A stretch of 61,271 nt of DNA from Cytophagaceae bacterium (GTDB lineage Bacteria; Bacteroidota; Bacteroidia; Cytophagales; Cytophagaceae). The translations under genes and the position numbers were made by a program. The notes below the pieces were generated by a model that made no database searches, was not told the DNA's origin, and saw nothing but the letters and a program-made list of their open reading frames with translations. Position 1 is the stretch's first letter; each line of letters begins with the position of its first letter. Below are positions 43,110 through 52,082 of this stretch, in pieces. The stretch covers positions 1 to 61,271 of the forward strand of contig JAQZBV010000005.1 in the NCBI GenBank assembly GCA_029237685.1, in the 5' to 3' direction.

Positions 43110-46100
43110 TTATTGTATTTTCACAATTTTTCGTGAAACAGTACCTTGGGCCGTGTTGCATTTTACAACATACATACCCGGTGTTAAAGAGGCCGCATCA
43201 ATAGTAAACTGATGTGTACCTTCGTTTAATGTTCCTTCCAGCACTGTATTTACTAGTTGTCCTGTTTTATCAAACAGTTGAATGCTCACGTTTCCGGCTT
43301 CGGCAAGTGTCACTTGCAAAACGGTTGAAGCATCGAAAGGATTTGGTGAATTGCTTAACAATTGATCGTTTGCTTGAGCTTCTGATGCACCGACACGTGC
43401 GCTACAAGAACCAATCAATGTCCAGGCATCTGTCCAGTAAGCACCGGTACCAGGAGCATAAGCCCATGCCGAGCCGTTGCACCAGCCTGAGAATGGCCAA
43501 GGTTTACACTGGTATCTGCTGCCGGCATTCTTTGTGATAGAACCCGCTACGTAACCGCTGTTCTCTACATAACTCGCAATACCAGCACAACCATCCGTAG
43601 TTACTGTATTTACCTTTACCGTAATGGCAGAGGAAGTAGCAATTGCACCAGCGTTATCCGTTGCTCTAGCAGTGATGGTATAAGTACCGGCCGCTACACC
43701 TGTCCACATATAGCTGTATGGAGCAGAAGCATCGCTGCCTAAGAAACTTGAACCATTGTAAAAATCTACTTTAGAAACTGAACCATCAGCATCGGCAGCA
43801 TTTGCTGTGAATGTAATGCTGGCCGGCGCATTGTAATTCGTGTTATTTGCCGGGCCAGTTAAACTCACTGTTGGCAATTGATTATTCGGAGCATTTACTG
43901 TTACTGTAACCGCAGCTGAAGTCGTCGCAGCACCTCCGTTGTCCGTTGCTTTAGCCGTAATGACATAAGAACCGGCGCTGACATTAGTCCATACAAAAGA
44001 ATAAGGAGAACTGTTATCAGAATTTAATAATGTACTTCCATTATAAAACTCCACTTTAGAAACCGTTCCGTCAGTATCTGCTGCATTCGCAGAAATCGTA
44101 ATGCTAGCAGGAGCAGTGGAAGAAGAATTGTTTGACGGTGAAGTAAGATTGATTGTTGGCGCCTGATTGTTAGGAGCATTTACAGTCACTGTTACCGCAG
44201 CTGAAGTAGTCACAGCACCCGCATTGTCCGTTGCTTTGGCAGTGATGACATAAGAACCGGCACTCACATTGTTCCAAGCAAATGAATACGGTGAAGCATT
44301 GTCTGTATTCAATAAGGTGCTGCCGTTATAAAACTCTACTTTAGAAACTGTACCGTCGGCATCTGCTGCATTCGCAGAAAGGGTAAGGTTTGCAGGTGCA
44401 GTAAATGAGCTATTGTTAGCCGGTGAAGTAAGATTAATTGTTGGTGCCTGGTTTGGATTGCTTGCAGCAGCAAACAGCAAGTGATCCAGGTTGAAGTCAC
44501 CTGCTATCGCAAAAACACGAAGGATTTTTTGTCCACCTGTTACTGTCACATTATTAACAGATACAGTCTGCCAGTTTTGCCATCCGCCTGTATTAGGCAC
44601 TGTAAATGTGGCAATGGTAGCACCATCTAATTCAACGCGGAATGTTTTACCTGCAGTAGTAGCTGCTACTCGTGCGTCTATTTTATAAGTACCGGCTGTA
44701 ACATTCACAGAGTATTCTAGCCACTCATTTGTTACGATCCAACCTACATTGAATCCGCCACCTGATATCGCTTCGATGTCTACTGCTTCCGTTGTTCTGA
44801 AAGCACCGCCTTCGTTTGCTGTCGTCACATCGTTAAACGCGATACCTTGTCCACCGAGGTCATATTGTTCTGCCTGTAAAGTTCCAGGGATCGTTGCTCT
44901 TACTCCTCCATAAGGACTTTGAGTAAGCGGTGCGTTCGTTACCGTTACAGATACCGCATTCGACGTTGTAGAGGCATTGGCATTGTCTGTTGCTTTCGCT
45001 GTAATGCTGTAAGTGCCTACACCTACATTTGTCCAATTGAATGTATAAGGTGCAGCGTTATCGGTGTTTAGTAAAGTGGTTCCATTATAAAACTCCACTT
45101 TAGCAATAGAGCCGTCAGCATCCGCTGCATTCGCAGAGATGGTAATGCTTGCAGGTGCTGTGAAAGAAGCGTTGTTAGACGGAGCCGTTAAGCTTACAGT
45201 AGGAAGCTGATTGGTTGTTCCGCCCGGGAAATCATCCGCAGGACTCAACATTTTATCTCTCACCCATAAACCGGCTTCTTTTAATCTCGCTGGAGTCCAA
45301 GGTCCATTGGAACAGGTTCCGGAAGTCCATACAGCACCTGTTCTATTGTCGTCTGAATAGTTCCAGTTACACCAGCTGATTTTTTTTGTGCGCATCAAGT
45401 CAATGTATCGTTGCGACATGGTGAAGTTATTTGCACCGTCGCCTGATGCTGTTTGCGTACCGAATTCTGTAACGAATACAGGCAGACGATCAGAAGCCCA
45501 GTTCAACTCATTGTAATATTGATCACCATGAGAAGCGGCATAAAAGTGAAACGTATACATGATGTTTGTAGCGTTCACAGGAGCATTTACAATGTCTTGT
45601 GCGGTTCTTCCGTCTGAGATCCCCATAGATCCCCAACCGTGTGTACCTACTAAAATAGGAGCATCACCATCGATGGCACGAATCACAGGAATGATCTGAT
45701 CTGCATATGTTTTGATTCGAGACCAGGCTACACCATTTGGTTCGTTGCAAATATCATATAGAATATTGTTTTTGTTTTTATGGGTGTTCGCGATAGACGT
45801 AAAGAAGTTCTTTGCGTTCTGCAAGTTCGCGTTTGGATCTCCTGGTGTCAACTGATGAAAATCCACCAAAGCATACATGCCTCTGGCAGTAGCTGCTTCA
45901 ATCAGGGTGTTTACCTGGTTGGTAAATGCGGTAGGATTGGTTTCATATCCACCTTCCTGCACATACATGGAAATTCTCAGGATATCACCTCCCCAGTCAT
46001 TGGCTAAGGCGTCCAACGAAGCATTCGTTAGACAATCTCCCCAACCGTACCACTGAATACCGTGTGTACTCATTCCCCGAAGCTGAATGGGATTGTTGTA

Positions 46101-46241
46101 CTGATTGCATAATTTAAGGCCAATTACTTTTAACTGACCATTTTTAGAAACCGGGGTTTGTGCTGCTGCTGAACCGATGGTCAGGAACAGAGCAAAAATA
46201 ACCCCCAGCATCCTCAATGAAAATAGGTTTTTGTTTGTCAT
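43110..46241 (-). CDS. Multidomain GH5 endoglucanase with CBM6 and CBM5/12-like modules, T9SS-secreted
   Basis: 1043 residues. Signal peptide 1-28 (SAAAQ). GH5 catalytic domain of the Bacillus Cel5A-like (GH5_2) type at about 35-335: RGMSTHGIQWYGWG, acid/base E167 in CNEPNG, nucleophile E259 in VFVTEFG. Then Big_7 (342-434), CBM6 (442-591, LQAEQYDLGGQG ... NEWLEYSVNV), three more Big_7 domains (596-689, 690-784, 787-876), a CBM5/12-like module (884-945, YQCKPWPFSGWCNGSAWAY) and a type A sorting domain (950-1043). Beta-1,4-glucan is the likely substrate. The last two modules match those of the beta-helix protein at 10627, pointing to domain shuffling. Confidence 0.92.
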   Translation of the reverse strand: MTNKNLFSLRMLGVIFALFLTIGSAAAQTPVSKNGQLKVIGLKLCNQYNNPIQLRGMSTHGIQWYGWGDCLTNASLDALANDWGGDILRISMYVQEGGYETNPTAFTNQVNTLIEAATARGMYALVDFHQLTPGDPNANLQNAKNFFTSIANTHKNKNNILYDICNEPNGVAWSRIKTYADQIIPVIRAIDGDAPILVGTHGWGSMGISDGRTAQDIVNAPVNATNIMYTFHFYAASHGDQYYNELNWASDRLPVFVTEFGTQTASGDGANNFTMSQRYIDLMRTKKISWCNWNYSDDNRTGAVWTSGTCSNGPWTPARLKEAGLWVRDKMLSPADDFPGGTTNQLPTVSLTAPSNNASFTAPASITISANAADADGSIAKVEFYNGTTLLNTDNAAPYTFNWTNVGVGTYSITAKATDNANASTTSNAVSVTVTNAPLTQSPYGGVRATIPGTLQAEQYDLGGQGIAFNDVTTANEGGAFRTTEAVDIEAISGGGFNVGWIVTNEWLEYSVNVTAGTYKIDARVAATTAGKTFRVELDGATIATFTVPNTGGWQNWQTVSVNNVTVTGGQKILRVFAIAGDFNLDHLLFAAASNPNQAPTINLTSPANNSSFTAPANLTLSANAADADGTVSKVEFYNGSTLLNTDNASPYSFAWNNVSAGSYVITAKATDNAGAVTTSAAVTVTVNAPNNQAPTINLTSPSNNSSSTAPASITISANAADTDGTVSKVEFYNGSTLLNSDNSSPYSFVWTNVSAGSYVITAKATDNGGAATTSAAVTVTVNAPNNQLPTVSLTGPANNTNYNAPASITFTANAADADGSVSKVDFYNGSSFLGSDASAPYSYMWTGVAAGTYTITARATDNAGAIATSSAITVKVNTVTTDGCAGIASYVENSGYVAGSITKNAGSRYQCKPWPFSGWCNGSAWAYAPGTGAYWTDAWTLIGSCSARVGASEAQANDQLLSNSPNPFDASTVLQVTLAEAGNVSIQLFDKTGQLVNTVLEGTLNEGTHQFTIDAASLTPGMYVVKCNTAQGTVSRKIVKIQ
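43888..44457. repeat. Two tandem 285-bp units encoding near-identical Ig-like domains
   Basis: Units 43888-44172 and 44173-44457 each encode 95 residues (one Big_7 domain) and share long identical DNA stretches, for example GAGCATTTAC at the start and AACTCCACTTTAGAAAC-like stretches inside. This points to recent duplication or ongoing gene conversion within the GH5 gene. Confidence 0.75.
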
Positions 46242-46414
46242 AGCTCAATTGTTTTGGTTTATAATGCCTGCTTTTAAAAAGCCCCTATTCCTATAAGAGT
46301 TGGAATGAGAAGATTCGTAAACAACATCGAGATAAAAATAAGGCAGATAAACCCGCCCAGCTATTTTAATGGCTAGACAAATCAGGGACAGGCCCTTTCT
46401 AAACAGCTAAAAAA

Positions 46415-46579
46415 CTATGGGGTTTTAATTCCTTTGGCGTTCATCTCTTCCAACAATTTTGCCGGTATTGGACGGCATTGACAATGCTTCCGGTGTTCCA
46501 TATGCCATTTGACCCGCTGCTCAAAATTGGCATTTTTAGGCATACGGTGTTTTTCGTGCCATGCTCGGTTGATTGCCAT
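46415..46579 (-). CDS. Small His/Cys protein
   Basis: 54 residues from ATG 46579. The core is FEQRVKWHMEHRKHCQCRPI followed by PAKLLEEM. The spacing H-x-x-H-x-x-x-C-x-C, then an invariant-looking RPIP, suggests a small metal-binding or disulfide-stabilised conserved protein. I believe similar short proteins occur in other Bacteroidota, but this needs a search. It lies alone upstream of the GH5 gene on the same strand. Confidence 0.6.
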   Translation of the reverse strand: MAINRAWHEKHRMPKNANFEQRVKWHMEHRKHCQCRPIPAKLLEEMNAKGIKTP

Positions 46580-46716
46580 GCTTATAAGATTTATTATAGC
46601 CAATAAAACAACTTTAATTGCTTTTTGAAAGTCAAATGCTATTCATCACTTTTTAGGTTGAAAATAACCTAGCTGTTACTGATTTTTCCGCTGGTGCATT
46701 CTATGACAACGATCAA

Positions 46717-48222
46717 TCACTCCTTATAAATCTTATCCAACAAAACCTTAGTCTCTTCTTCTGAATATTCATACTGCTTAGCCGCAGCCAGTACTTTTTC
46801 TTTTTTAATTTCTTTTAATGCACTAAACATTAAATTTTCACTGAAATTTAATTCTCCAAAAGGGTTGCTGCTTTTTACTGCATTTTTTTCGTTCTGGATT
46901 ATAGGCTTCACAAATTCCACCAACACTTTAGTTCCCTCTTCTTTGTCAAATTTAATGATCATTTGCGGGATCATAGGAGGAATCATTGTCATGGGCATGT
47001 TGGCCATAACAGGCAAGTAATTAACCAAGGGAGTCCAGCCTTTCGGATCCTTTACAGTCGCTAATACATCTGCCAGATTGGTGATGGTGCAGGTAGATAC
47101 TTCCCCGCTTAAAAACAAATTGATAACCGGATCAGTAGCTTTTGTTCCGAACTTAATCAAATGCTGGGTGGACTCTTCCTCTATTCCGTTTCCATGATTG
47201 GCATGCATTTTCAAAATGGACAGACAGATTTCAATGGCATCCTTTGCCTCTCTTTTTTTCACGACTTCTTTCAATTTTGCCGATTTTGCTTTCGCGGCAT
47301 TTTTTTCATCTGCGAAGAAAATCAGGAGGTCAAAATTTTCTTTTGTAAACGCTAAACTGGATTGAGAAGGGATCAATTGATAGAAAGACGCTTGCTCCTT
47401 TCTTTCTTTGACTTTTTGGGTGTCTTTCTTTAAGGTGTAAAGGTCAATCAACTTTTCCTGTATCGAGGAATTTCTAGGATAGGCTTCTTCCAATTGCAGT
47501 AAAAGTGTTTCTGCTTCTTCTATTTTCTTTTCTTCCATGTAATTCTCTGCTAAGAACAGTTGAGCTCTTGCCGCATATTCCTCACCACTGTTCTTATCTT
47601 CTATCAACTGTTTAAAATATTTGTCGGAGGCCTCAAAATTCTTTAGCTGCTTTTGGATATAACCTAGTATGAGAATTTCCTGGTAACGGTTGTCATACGT
47701 CTTCACCAAAAAATCAAAATCTTTGGCGGCGGTTTTATAATTTTCTTCTTTGAATTTTGCTTCGTCGTATTTGCCTTTATCCCTACCGGAGTATACCGCA
47801 TTGCCATCAATGTGCTTTTTTCCTGGGCCCAACTCTGCCATTTCCAAACACATGTTTCCTTTACGGCTGATGAGTTCAGGATTGGAACCATACTTCTCTA
47901 TGCCCTGCTCCGCAATGGATACGCCTTCTTCCCATTGCCCATGGCGAAATAAAGCGGTGGCATAAGCGACATAGAGATCCGGACAAGCGGTTGCTTCGCC
48001 TTTTTTAAATAACGTTTCAGCAATCGCTAAGCCTTGTTCGCTGTTATTATTTTCCACAAAGTTCACCGATTCCTCCAGTTGCGTACTCACCTCATCGGTA
48101 CAACCTGCAGTGGCTTTCTCTTCTAAGTTGTAGTAATCAAACTGCTTGCGGGAATAATCCTGCGCGGTCAAGGATAAGGATATTAAAAAGAAACTAAAAA
48201 CGAAATAAAAAACGTGGTTCAT
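46717..48222 (-). CDS. Exported tetratricopeptide-repeat protein
   Basis: 501 residues with a signal peptide (ends LTAQ at 20-21). About 45-310 are TPR-like helical repeats (LYVAYATALFRHGQWEEGVS; LFLAENYMEEKKIEEAETLL). The C-terminal third is also helical (KEVVKKREAKDAIEICLSIL) with a HEAT-like appearance. No enzyme motif. A periplasmic scaffolding role is likely. It marks the left border of the accessory islet at 48223-52020. Confidence 0.75.
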   Translation of the reverse strand: MNHVFYFVFSFFLISLSLTAQDYSRKQFDYYNLEEKATAGCTDEVSTQLEESVNFVENNNSEQGLAIAETLFKKGEATACPDLYVAYATALFRHGQWEEGVSIAEQGIEKYGSNPELISRKGNMCLEMAELGPGKKHIDGNAVYSGRDKGKYDEAKFKEENYKTAAKDFDFLVKTYDNRYQEILILGYIQKQLKNFEASDKYFKQLIEDKNSGEEYAARAQLFLAENYMEEKKIEEAETLLLQLEEAYPRNSSIQEKLIDLYTLKKDTQKVKERKEQASFYQLIPSQSSLAFTKENFDLLIFFADEKNAAKAKSAKLKEVVKKREAKDAIEICLSILKMHANHGNGIEEESTQHLIKFGTKATDPVINLFLSGEVSTCTITNLADVLATVKDPKGWTPLVNYLPVMANMPMTMIPPMIPQMIIKFDKEEGTKVLVEFVKPIIQNEKNAVKSSNPFGELNFSENLMFSALKEIKKEKVLAAAKQYEYSEEETKVLLDKIYKE

Positions 48223-48342
48223 AATAGGAGCTGTTAAAAAGTGCAGGTATTAAAATAGTGATTTATAAAGAATAAACAAAGACCTATTTCTATATAATAC
48301 ATAAGATGGAGCATTTCAATTTGATTCAAAATAAATCTTAAA

Positions 48343-48366
48343 CTGGCGCGGATGTAAACCGGATCA
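48343..48366. repeat. Partial repeat-A arm at the 3' edge of the transposase gene
   Basis: CTGGCGCGGATGTAAACCGG followed by ATCA matches the left half of the A hairpin at 48978. Its last three bases (TCA) are the transposase stop codon on the minus strand, so the gene ends in the repeat. Copies therefore bracket the transposase. Confidence 0.65.
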
Positions 48367-48918
48367 ATATAAAAAAGTTATCGGTAATAGTCCCGGTCTA
48401 TTGTCTTCATAATCTCCTGCACTGCTATATCGGTAGTCCGAGGGCTCAAGAACAATTCCACTCGCTACAGGATTCCGATGTATGTAATTTAACTTTTGCA
48501 TCGCCATGTCATGTGAAAACAAAACCACCGGATGATACTCATTTTGCCAAAACATATGTTTCATGTGTTTGCCACTTTTGTAGCCATATTCTAAAAACAC
48601 TCTCAGCATCCAGTCTCTCCTACTTTCTCTGTTGTTCTCCGCTATTGCCTTCACAATTTGCTTGGAAGTATACTTCTTTAAATCACGAATAATATCTGGT
48701 ATCTCACAAGCACTATTTCTACCAACAATCAAGTGAACATGGTTACTCATAATACACCAGGCATAGACTTCCAATCCCTTTTCCGTTTGACAAAATCTTA
48801 TACTTTCTAAAAGTATATCTACATAACAACGCCTCGAAAAGACATCGACCCACCCCACAACAGCAAACGTAATAAAATAAAGACCATCAGGATTCTTTAC
48901 TTTGTACTTCTCACTCAT
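48364..48918 (-). CDS. REP-associated tyrosine transposase (RAYT)
   Basis: 184 residues, Y1 transposase family (IS200/IS605-like). The HUH metal site is H60-V-H62 in MSNHVHLIVGR. The catalytic Tyr145 is in QKLNYIHRNPV. A basic helical middle and WQNEYHP complete the RAYT pattern. RAYTs nick and join single-stranded DNA at palindromic REP elements and are domesticated, usually single-copy genes rather than full insertion sequences. The gene is bracketed by palindromic repeats: a partial copy at its stop and a 450-base array upstream of its start (48978-49426). No inverted ends or second ORF of a true IS are visible. Confidence 0.88.
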   Translation of the reverse strand: MSEKYKVKNPDGLYFITFAVVGWVDVFSRRCYVDILLESIRFCQTEKGLEVYAWCIMSNHVHLIVGRNSACEIPDIIRDLKKYTSKQIVKAIAENNRESRRDWMLRVFLEYGYKSGKHMKHMFWQNEYHPVVLFSHDMAMQKLNYIHRNPVASGIVLEPSDYRYSSAGDYEDNRPGLLPITFLY

Positions 48919-48977
48919 ATAAAAAATAGTTTAAAAAATTAACTCCTTACTAAAACAACAAAGTCCTTACTAACACC

Positions 48978-49426
48978 CTGGCGCGGATGTTCCACCTTTT
49001 CGACGGATCATCCGCGCCTTAATTAAAAAAACAAATTAGTACTCAGAAGACCTTCGGGATCTGTGATCCCGACATCGGAACTATACTAAGCTTTCTTATT
49101 TTCTAGTTTAAAAAACGGTTTGGTATGGATCACAGATCCATATTGACTTCTGTACTTCTATCTTTGTTTTTATATTAAAGGCACGGATGTTCCGAAGGAT
49201 CATCCGTGCCCTAAATTATAAAGAAAACAAATCTCCAAAGACAATTGGGATCTGAGATCCCAACATCGCAGCAATAATATGCCCTTTCATTTCTAGTTTA
49301 AAAAAAAATTTCTGGTATGGATCACAGATCCATATACACTTCGGTACAGCTATCTATTTTCTATTAAAAGCCACGGATGATCCTGCGCAACATCCGCGCT
49401 AATTGGGGCTAGTTGGGATCTAAAAT
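48978..49426. repeat. Composite palindromic array (BIME-like), period about 200 bp
   Basis: Three palindromes recur in the order A-B-C-A-B-C-A-B. A: GGCGCGGATG...CATCCGCGCC (48980-49018), GGCACGGATG...CATCCGTGCC (49180-49210), degraded at 49370-49399. B: CGGGATCTGTGATCCCG (49055-49071), TTGGGATCTGAGATCCCAA (49245-49263), half at 49413. C: TATGGATCACAGATCCATA (49124-49142 and 49316-49334, identical). The B core GATCTGTGATC is the reverse complement of the C core GATCACAGATC, so B and C are inverted copies of one element, as in bacterial BIMEs. Stem changes in A and B are compensatory. Confidence 0.85.
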
Positions 49427-49445
49427 ATAATGTCGTAAATCTTAC

Positions 49446-50012
49446 TTACTCCGAAAAAAATTCATTGCCAAAAACAATTATACAAATTATTAGTATAAAA
49501 AACACAGCGATCGTCACTACAATTTCAAACTTGAAAAAGGGTTTGATGTCCGTATAAGGAGCGGTGATCAATTCTAGTTTTTTCACTAATAGATCTACGG
49601 CTTCCGCATCTTCCTTTCTGAAATAATACATCTGCGTGGGATACGTATCCAATTGCGCACCGACATGTTTGTCTTCTCTGTGAAAGACAATCTCCTGTTC
49701 CCCCAGTTGACCTTCAAAGCGTGGGATATCAAAAATTCTAATGCTGAAGGAAACACCCGTCTCTCTCCACTCCACAAGGTCTTTGTAATACTTGGCTTTC
49801 TCTACCACCTGCTCAAACTCTTGCTGCTCTTGTATGTCTTGTGCTGCAGCCTGCTTCTGAAGTAAAGCATTCAGCTCGTCTTCTAAGCCACGCTCCTTCA
49901 CTATAGCACGTGCCGCTTCTATGGCCTGAGGTTGGTAGTCCTTAGGGTTTAGGATGATGCTGAAGAGTTTTTCGTTGGAGAAAGAGGAGAAGTGGGTTTG
50001 GAAATCTGTCAT
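49446..50012 (-). CDS. Hypothetical protein with C-terminal membrane helix
   Basis: 188 residues. The N-terminal half is helical and charged (KDYQPQAIEAARAIVKERGL; LQKQAAAQDIQEQQEFEQVV). The middle is beta-rich (ETGVSFSIRIFDIPRFEGQL). One membrane helix is near the C-terminus (EIVVTIAVFFILIICIIVFG). The family is not recognised. It follows the nuclease-helicase gene by 15 bases, so the two are likely co-transcribed. Confidence 0.65.
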   Translation of the reverse strand: MTDFQTHFSSFSNEKLFSIILNPKDYQPQAIEAARAIVKERGLEDELNALLQKQAAAQDIQEQQEFEQVVEKAKYYKDLVEWRETGVSFSIRIFDIPRFEGQLGEQEIVFHREDKHVGAQLDTYPTQMYYFRKEDAEAVDLLVKKLELITAPYTDIKPFFKFEIVVTIAVFFILIICIIVFGNEFFSE

Positions 50013-50027
50013 GATCCTAGTTTCGGT

Positions 50028-51995
50028 TTATAAGACTGGAATACCACATAATTTGAAGTATTCAAAAGTGCCATCGTACAATTCTTTCGGCCTAGTGATA
50101 TCGCTATCATCTCCTTCGGGAATGAAAATAACGAGTCCTTGACGTGCTCTAGTCAATAAAACTCTATACGTATTCTTACTATAAGATTTATTCAAATCGT
50201 TTTTAATTTTATTCCAAACAGTACCTTCAAAATGTTGGTAATTCCATTTTCCTTCTTGAAAATATAAATTGATATCCCAGGCTAAACAAACCCAATCAAT
50301 TTCTAAACCTTGAATATCAAATTCTGTTGCAATGTCTTCCATGTAATTAGAAGAACGCACATCATTTGAATCATTCAAAAACCATAGAGGTGCAGAAATT
50401 TCATTTTTAACATCGATTCCAAATTTCCTTAATCTTCTTGCACCAGAACTAGCTATAATACCCATTCGTTCACTTCCTTTAGTTTTTTTCTTTACCCATT
50501 CTTTAGCCATACCTAGATCACGGGTAACAAGCAAAGGAAATGACGTTCCAATTTCAGTAAGAATAAATTTAGCTTCTGATGACTTACCTTCAAGCATGTT
50601 TGCAACAAAAGAAGAAATTTTTTCTGAACGAAAAGACCTCATAGAAACAGCCAAATGAAGATCTCGCATTGAATTCCCATTATTGGTTAACCAATTTTTC
50701 AACTCTGGATTTGTCAAATAATTATCATCAGATATTATTTGATTAGAATAATAAATATTCCAACCCGAAAAGTTTCCCTTTAATGATGAAATCCATTCTG
50801 AAAGGCCAGCCTCTCCTGTATTAATTTCTTGTCCTCCTCCTATCAAACAAATTACAGTACACCAATCGTCATGTCGATCCATGACTTGAATTAAAAACTC
50901 TGGCTCTGAAATATTAAAATCATCCTTTCCCTTTTTCCGTCTCATAAACGAGCTTGCTTGTTCCTTTGTCCAAGCCCTTTGAGCTTCATCAAAGACAACA
51001 ACTTTTTCAACAGGAGCTTGATCAGTATTTAAATTATCATCTCTGAAGTGATGAATATTCTGAATGAATTTTACTGCCCTAGCTTTCTCATGTTTTTTTG
51101 TAGATATCTCGCCATTCTCTTTTGCAAAAGCAACAGAATCCCTAGTCAATGCTTCTCTTAATACATCTACTAAAGGGCCATTACCAGAAAGAAATACGGC
51201 ATGTTCATCTTCGTCAGATTTCATACGCTCATTAGCAATATTAAGTCCGGCTAAGGTTTTACCTGCACCAGGAACACCTGTCAAAAAGCAAATTGATTTT
51301 TTTTGTTGTGCCTTCGAATCTTCAATAATAGTATTAATACAGTCTGTAGTTATAGAAAGATTTATAGCCCCAGCATCATGTCTGGAAATTTCTTCTACAC
51401 TATGGTTTTTATATAAAGCTTGAGCAGCTTCTATAATTGTAGGAGTAGGCTTATAAATAGATTGTTCCCATTTATTAATGTCTATCTTTTTACCGTTAAA
51501 CTGAGAAACAACTTTAGATAATCCTTCACTAAAATTCTGTTCGTTCAATTTTAAAGTATCAAATAAATTCTCCTGTTCCCAAATAACATAATCTTCTATT
51601 GCTGCCTTAGTACAAATTAGAACAGGAACTAGTTTCTCGTGATGACTTCCTTCATGAAAGTTTTGTAAGTCTAGGCAGTAATCAATTACCTGCTCTATCG
51701 AATGTCTTTGATACTTATTTTCACCAATCTTGAATTCTAATACAAAAATCAAACCGTCAATAATTAAAATATTGTCGACACGTTTACCCATTCTTGGAAT
51801 CGCAAATTCAAAATAAATTTGACCATTCTTAAAATTTAGAAGTGTCTTCTTTAGGATTTCGATTTGTTTAACCCATGCGTTTTTTTGCAGATCTTCCAGA
51901 GCATGATCATGTCTTAGAGATAGCAAACCCAATATTCTATCATTGTCATCTGCCAAAAAATCTGTGATGGAATTTGAATAATAACTTCTCTTCAT
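50028..51995 (-). CDS. DUF2075-type helicase fused to a PD-(D/E)XK-like nuclease domain
   Basis: 655 residues. The N-terminal part carries a restriction-endonuclease-like core: D74 in RVDNILIIDG, then E87-F-K89 in FVLEFKIGENKYQ, followed by a helical SIEQVIDYCLDL. The helicase part has Walker A GVPGAGKT (240-247), DEAQ box VVFDEAQRAW (334-342), and late motifs SMRSFRSEK, GLEIDWVCLAWD and RVLLTRARQGLVI. This matches the DUF2075/Schlafen group 3-like superfamily 1 helicases. By eye it is more AT-rich than the adjacent atp genes, a sign of transfer. Such nuclease-helicase proteins are often anti-phage factors; that role here is inference. Confidence 0.8.
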   Translation of the reverse strand: MKRSYYSNSITDFLADDNDRILGLLSLRHDHALEDLQKNAWVKQIEILKKTLLNFKNGQIYFEFAIPRMGKRVDNILIIDGLIFVLEFKIGENKYQRHSIEQVIDYCLDLQNFHEGSHHEKLVPVLICTKAAIEDYVIWEQENLFDTLKLNEQNFSEGLSKVVSQFNGKKIDINKWEQSIYKPTPTIIEAAQALYKNHSVEEISRHDAGAINLSITTDCINTIIEDSKAQQKKSICFLTGVPGAGKTLAGLNIANERMKSDEDEHAVFLSGNGPLVDVLREALTRDSVAFAKENGEISTKKHEKARAVKFIQNIHHFRDDNLNTDQAPVEKVVVFDEAQRAWTKEQASSFMRRKKGKDDFNISEPEFLIQVMDRHDDWCTVICLIGGGQEINTGEAGLSEWISSLKGNFSGWNIYYSNQIISDDNYLTNPELKNWLTNNGNSMRDLHLAVSMRSFRSEKISSFVANMLEGKSSEAKFILTEIGTSFPLLVTRDLGMAKEWVKKKTKGSERMGIIASSGARRLRKFGIDVKNEISAPLWFLNDSNDVRSSNYMEDIATEFDIQGLEIDWVCLAWDINLYFQEGKWNYQHFEGTVWNKIKNDLNKSYSKNTYRVLLTRARQGLVIFIPEGDDSDITRPKELYDGTFEYFKLCGIPVL

Positions 51996-52017
51996 AAACT
52001 TTTAGACATAAGAATAG

Positions 52018-52060
52018 AAAAAACAAAAAGGCAACGCTATCAAAAAATAACGTTGCCTTT
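52018..52060 (-). terminator. Terminator of the atp operon
   Basis: Stem AAAGGCAACG/CGTTGCCTTT; on the minus strand a T-rich tract follows. It lies just past the atpG stop and separates the atp operon from the accessory islet. Confidence 0.8.
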
Positions 52061-52082
52061 GCAATATCAATTAAAAGAACGC

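Noticed and set aside
48364-48918. Complete IS200/IS605 insertion sequence
   Set aside because: No tnpB-like gene and no subterminal hairpin pair at IS ends; sequence features and flanking BIME-like repeats fit a RAYT.
48978-49426. Regular spacing of repeats as a possible CRISPR array
   Set aside because: The repeats are three different palindromes in a fixed order with conserved sequence between them, not identical direct repeats with unique spacers, and no cas genes are near.
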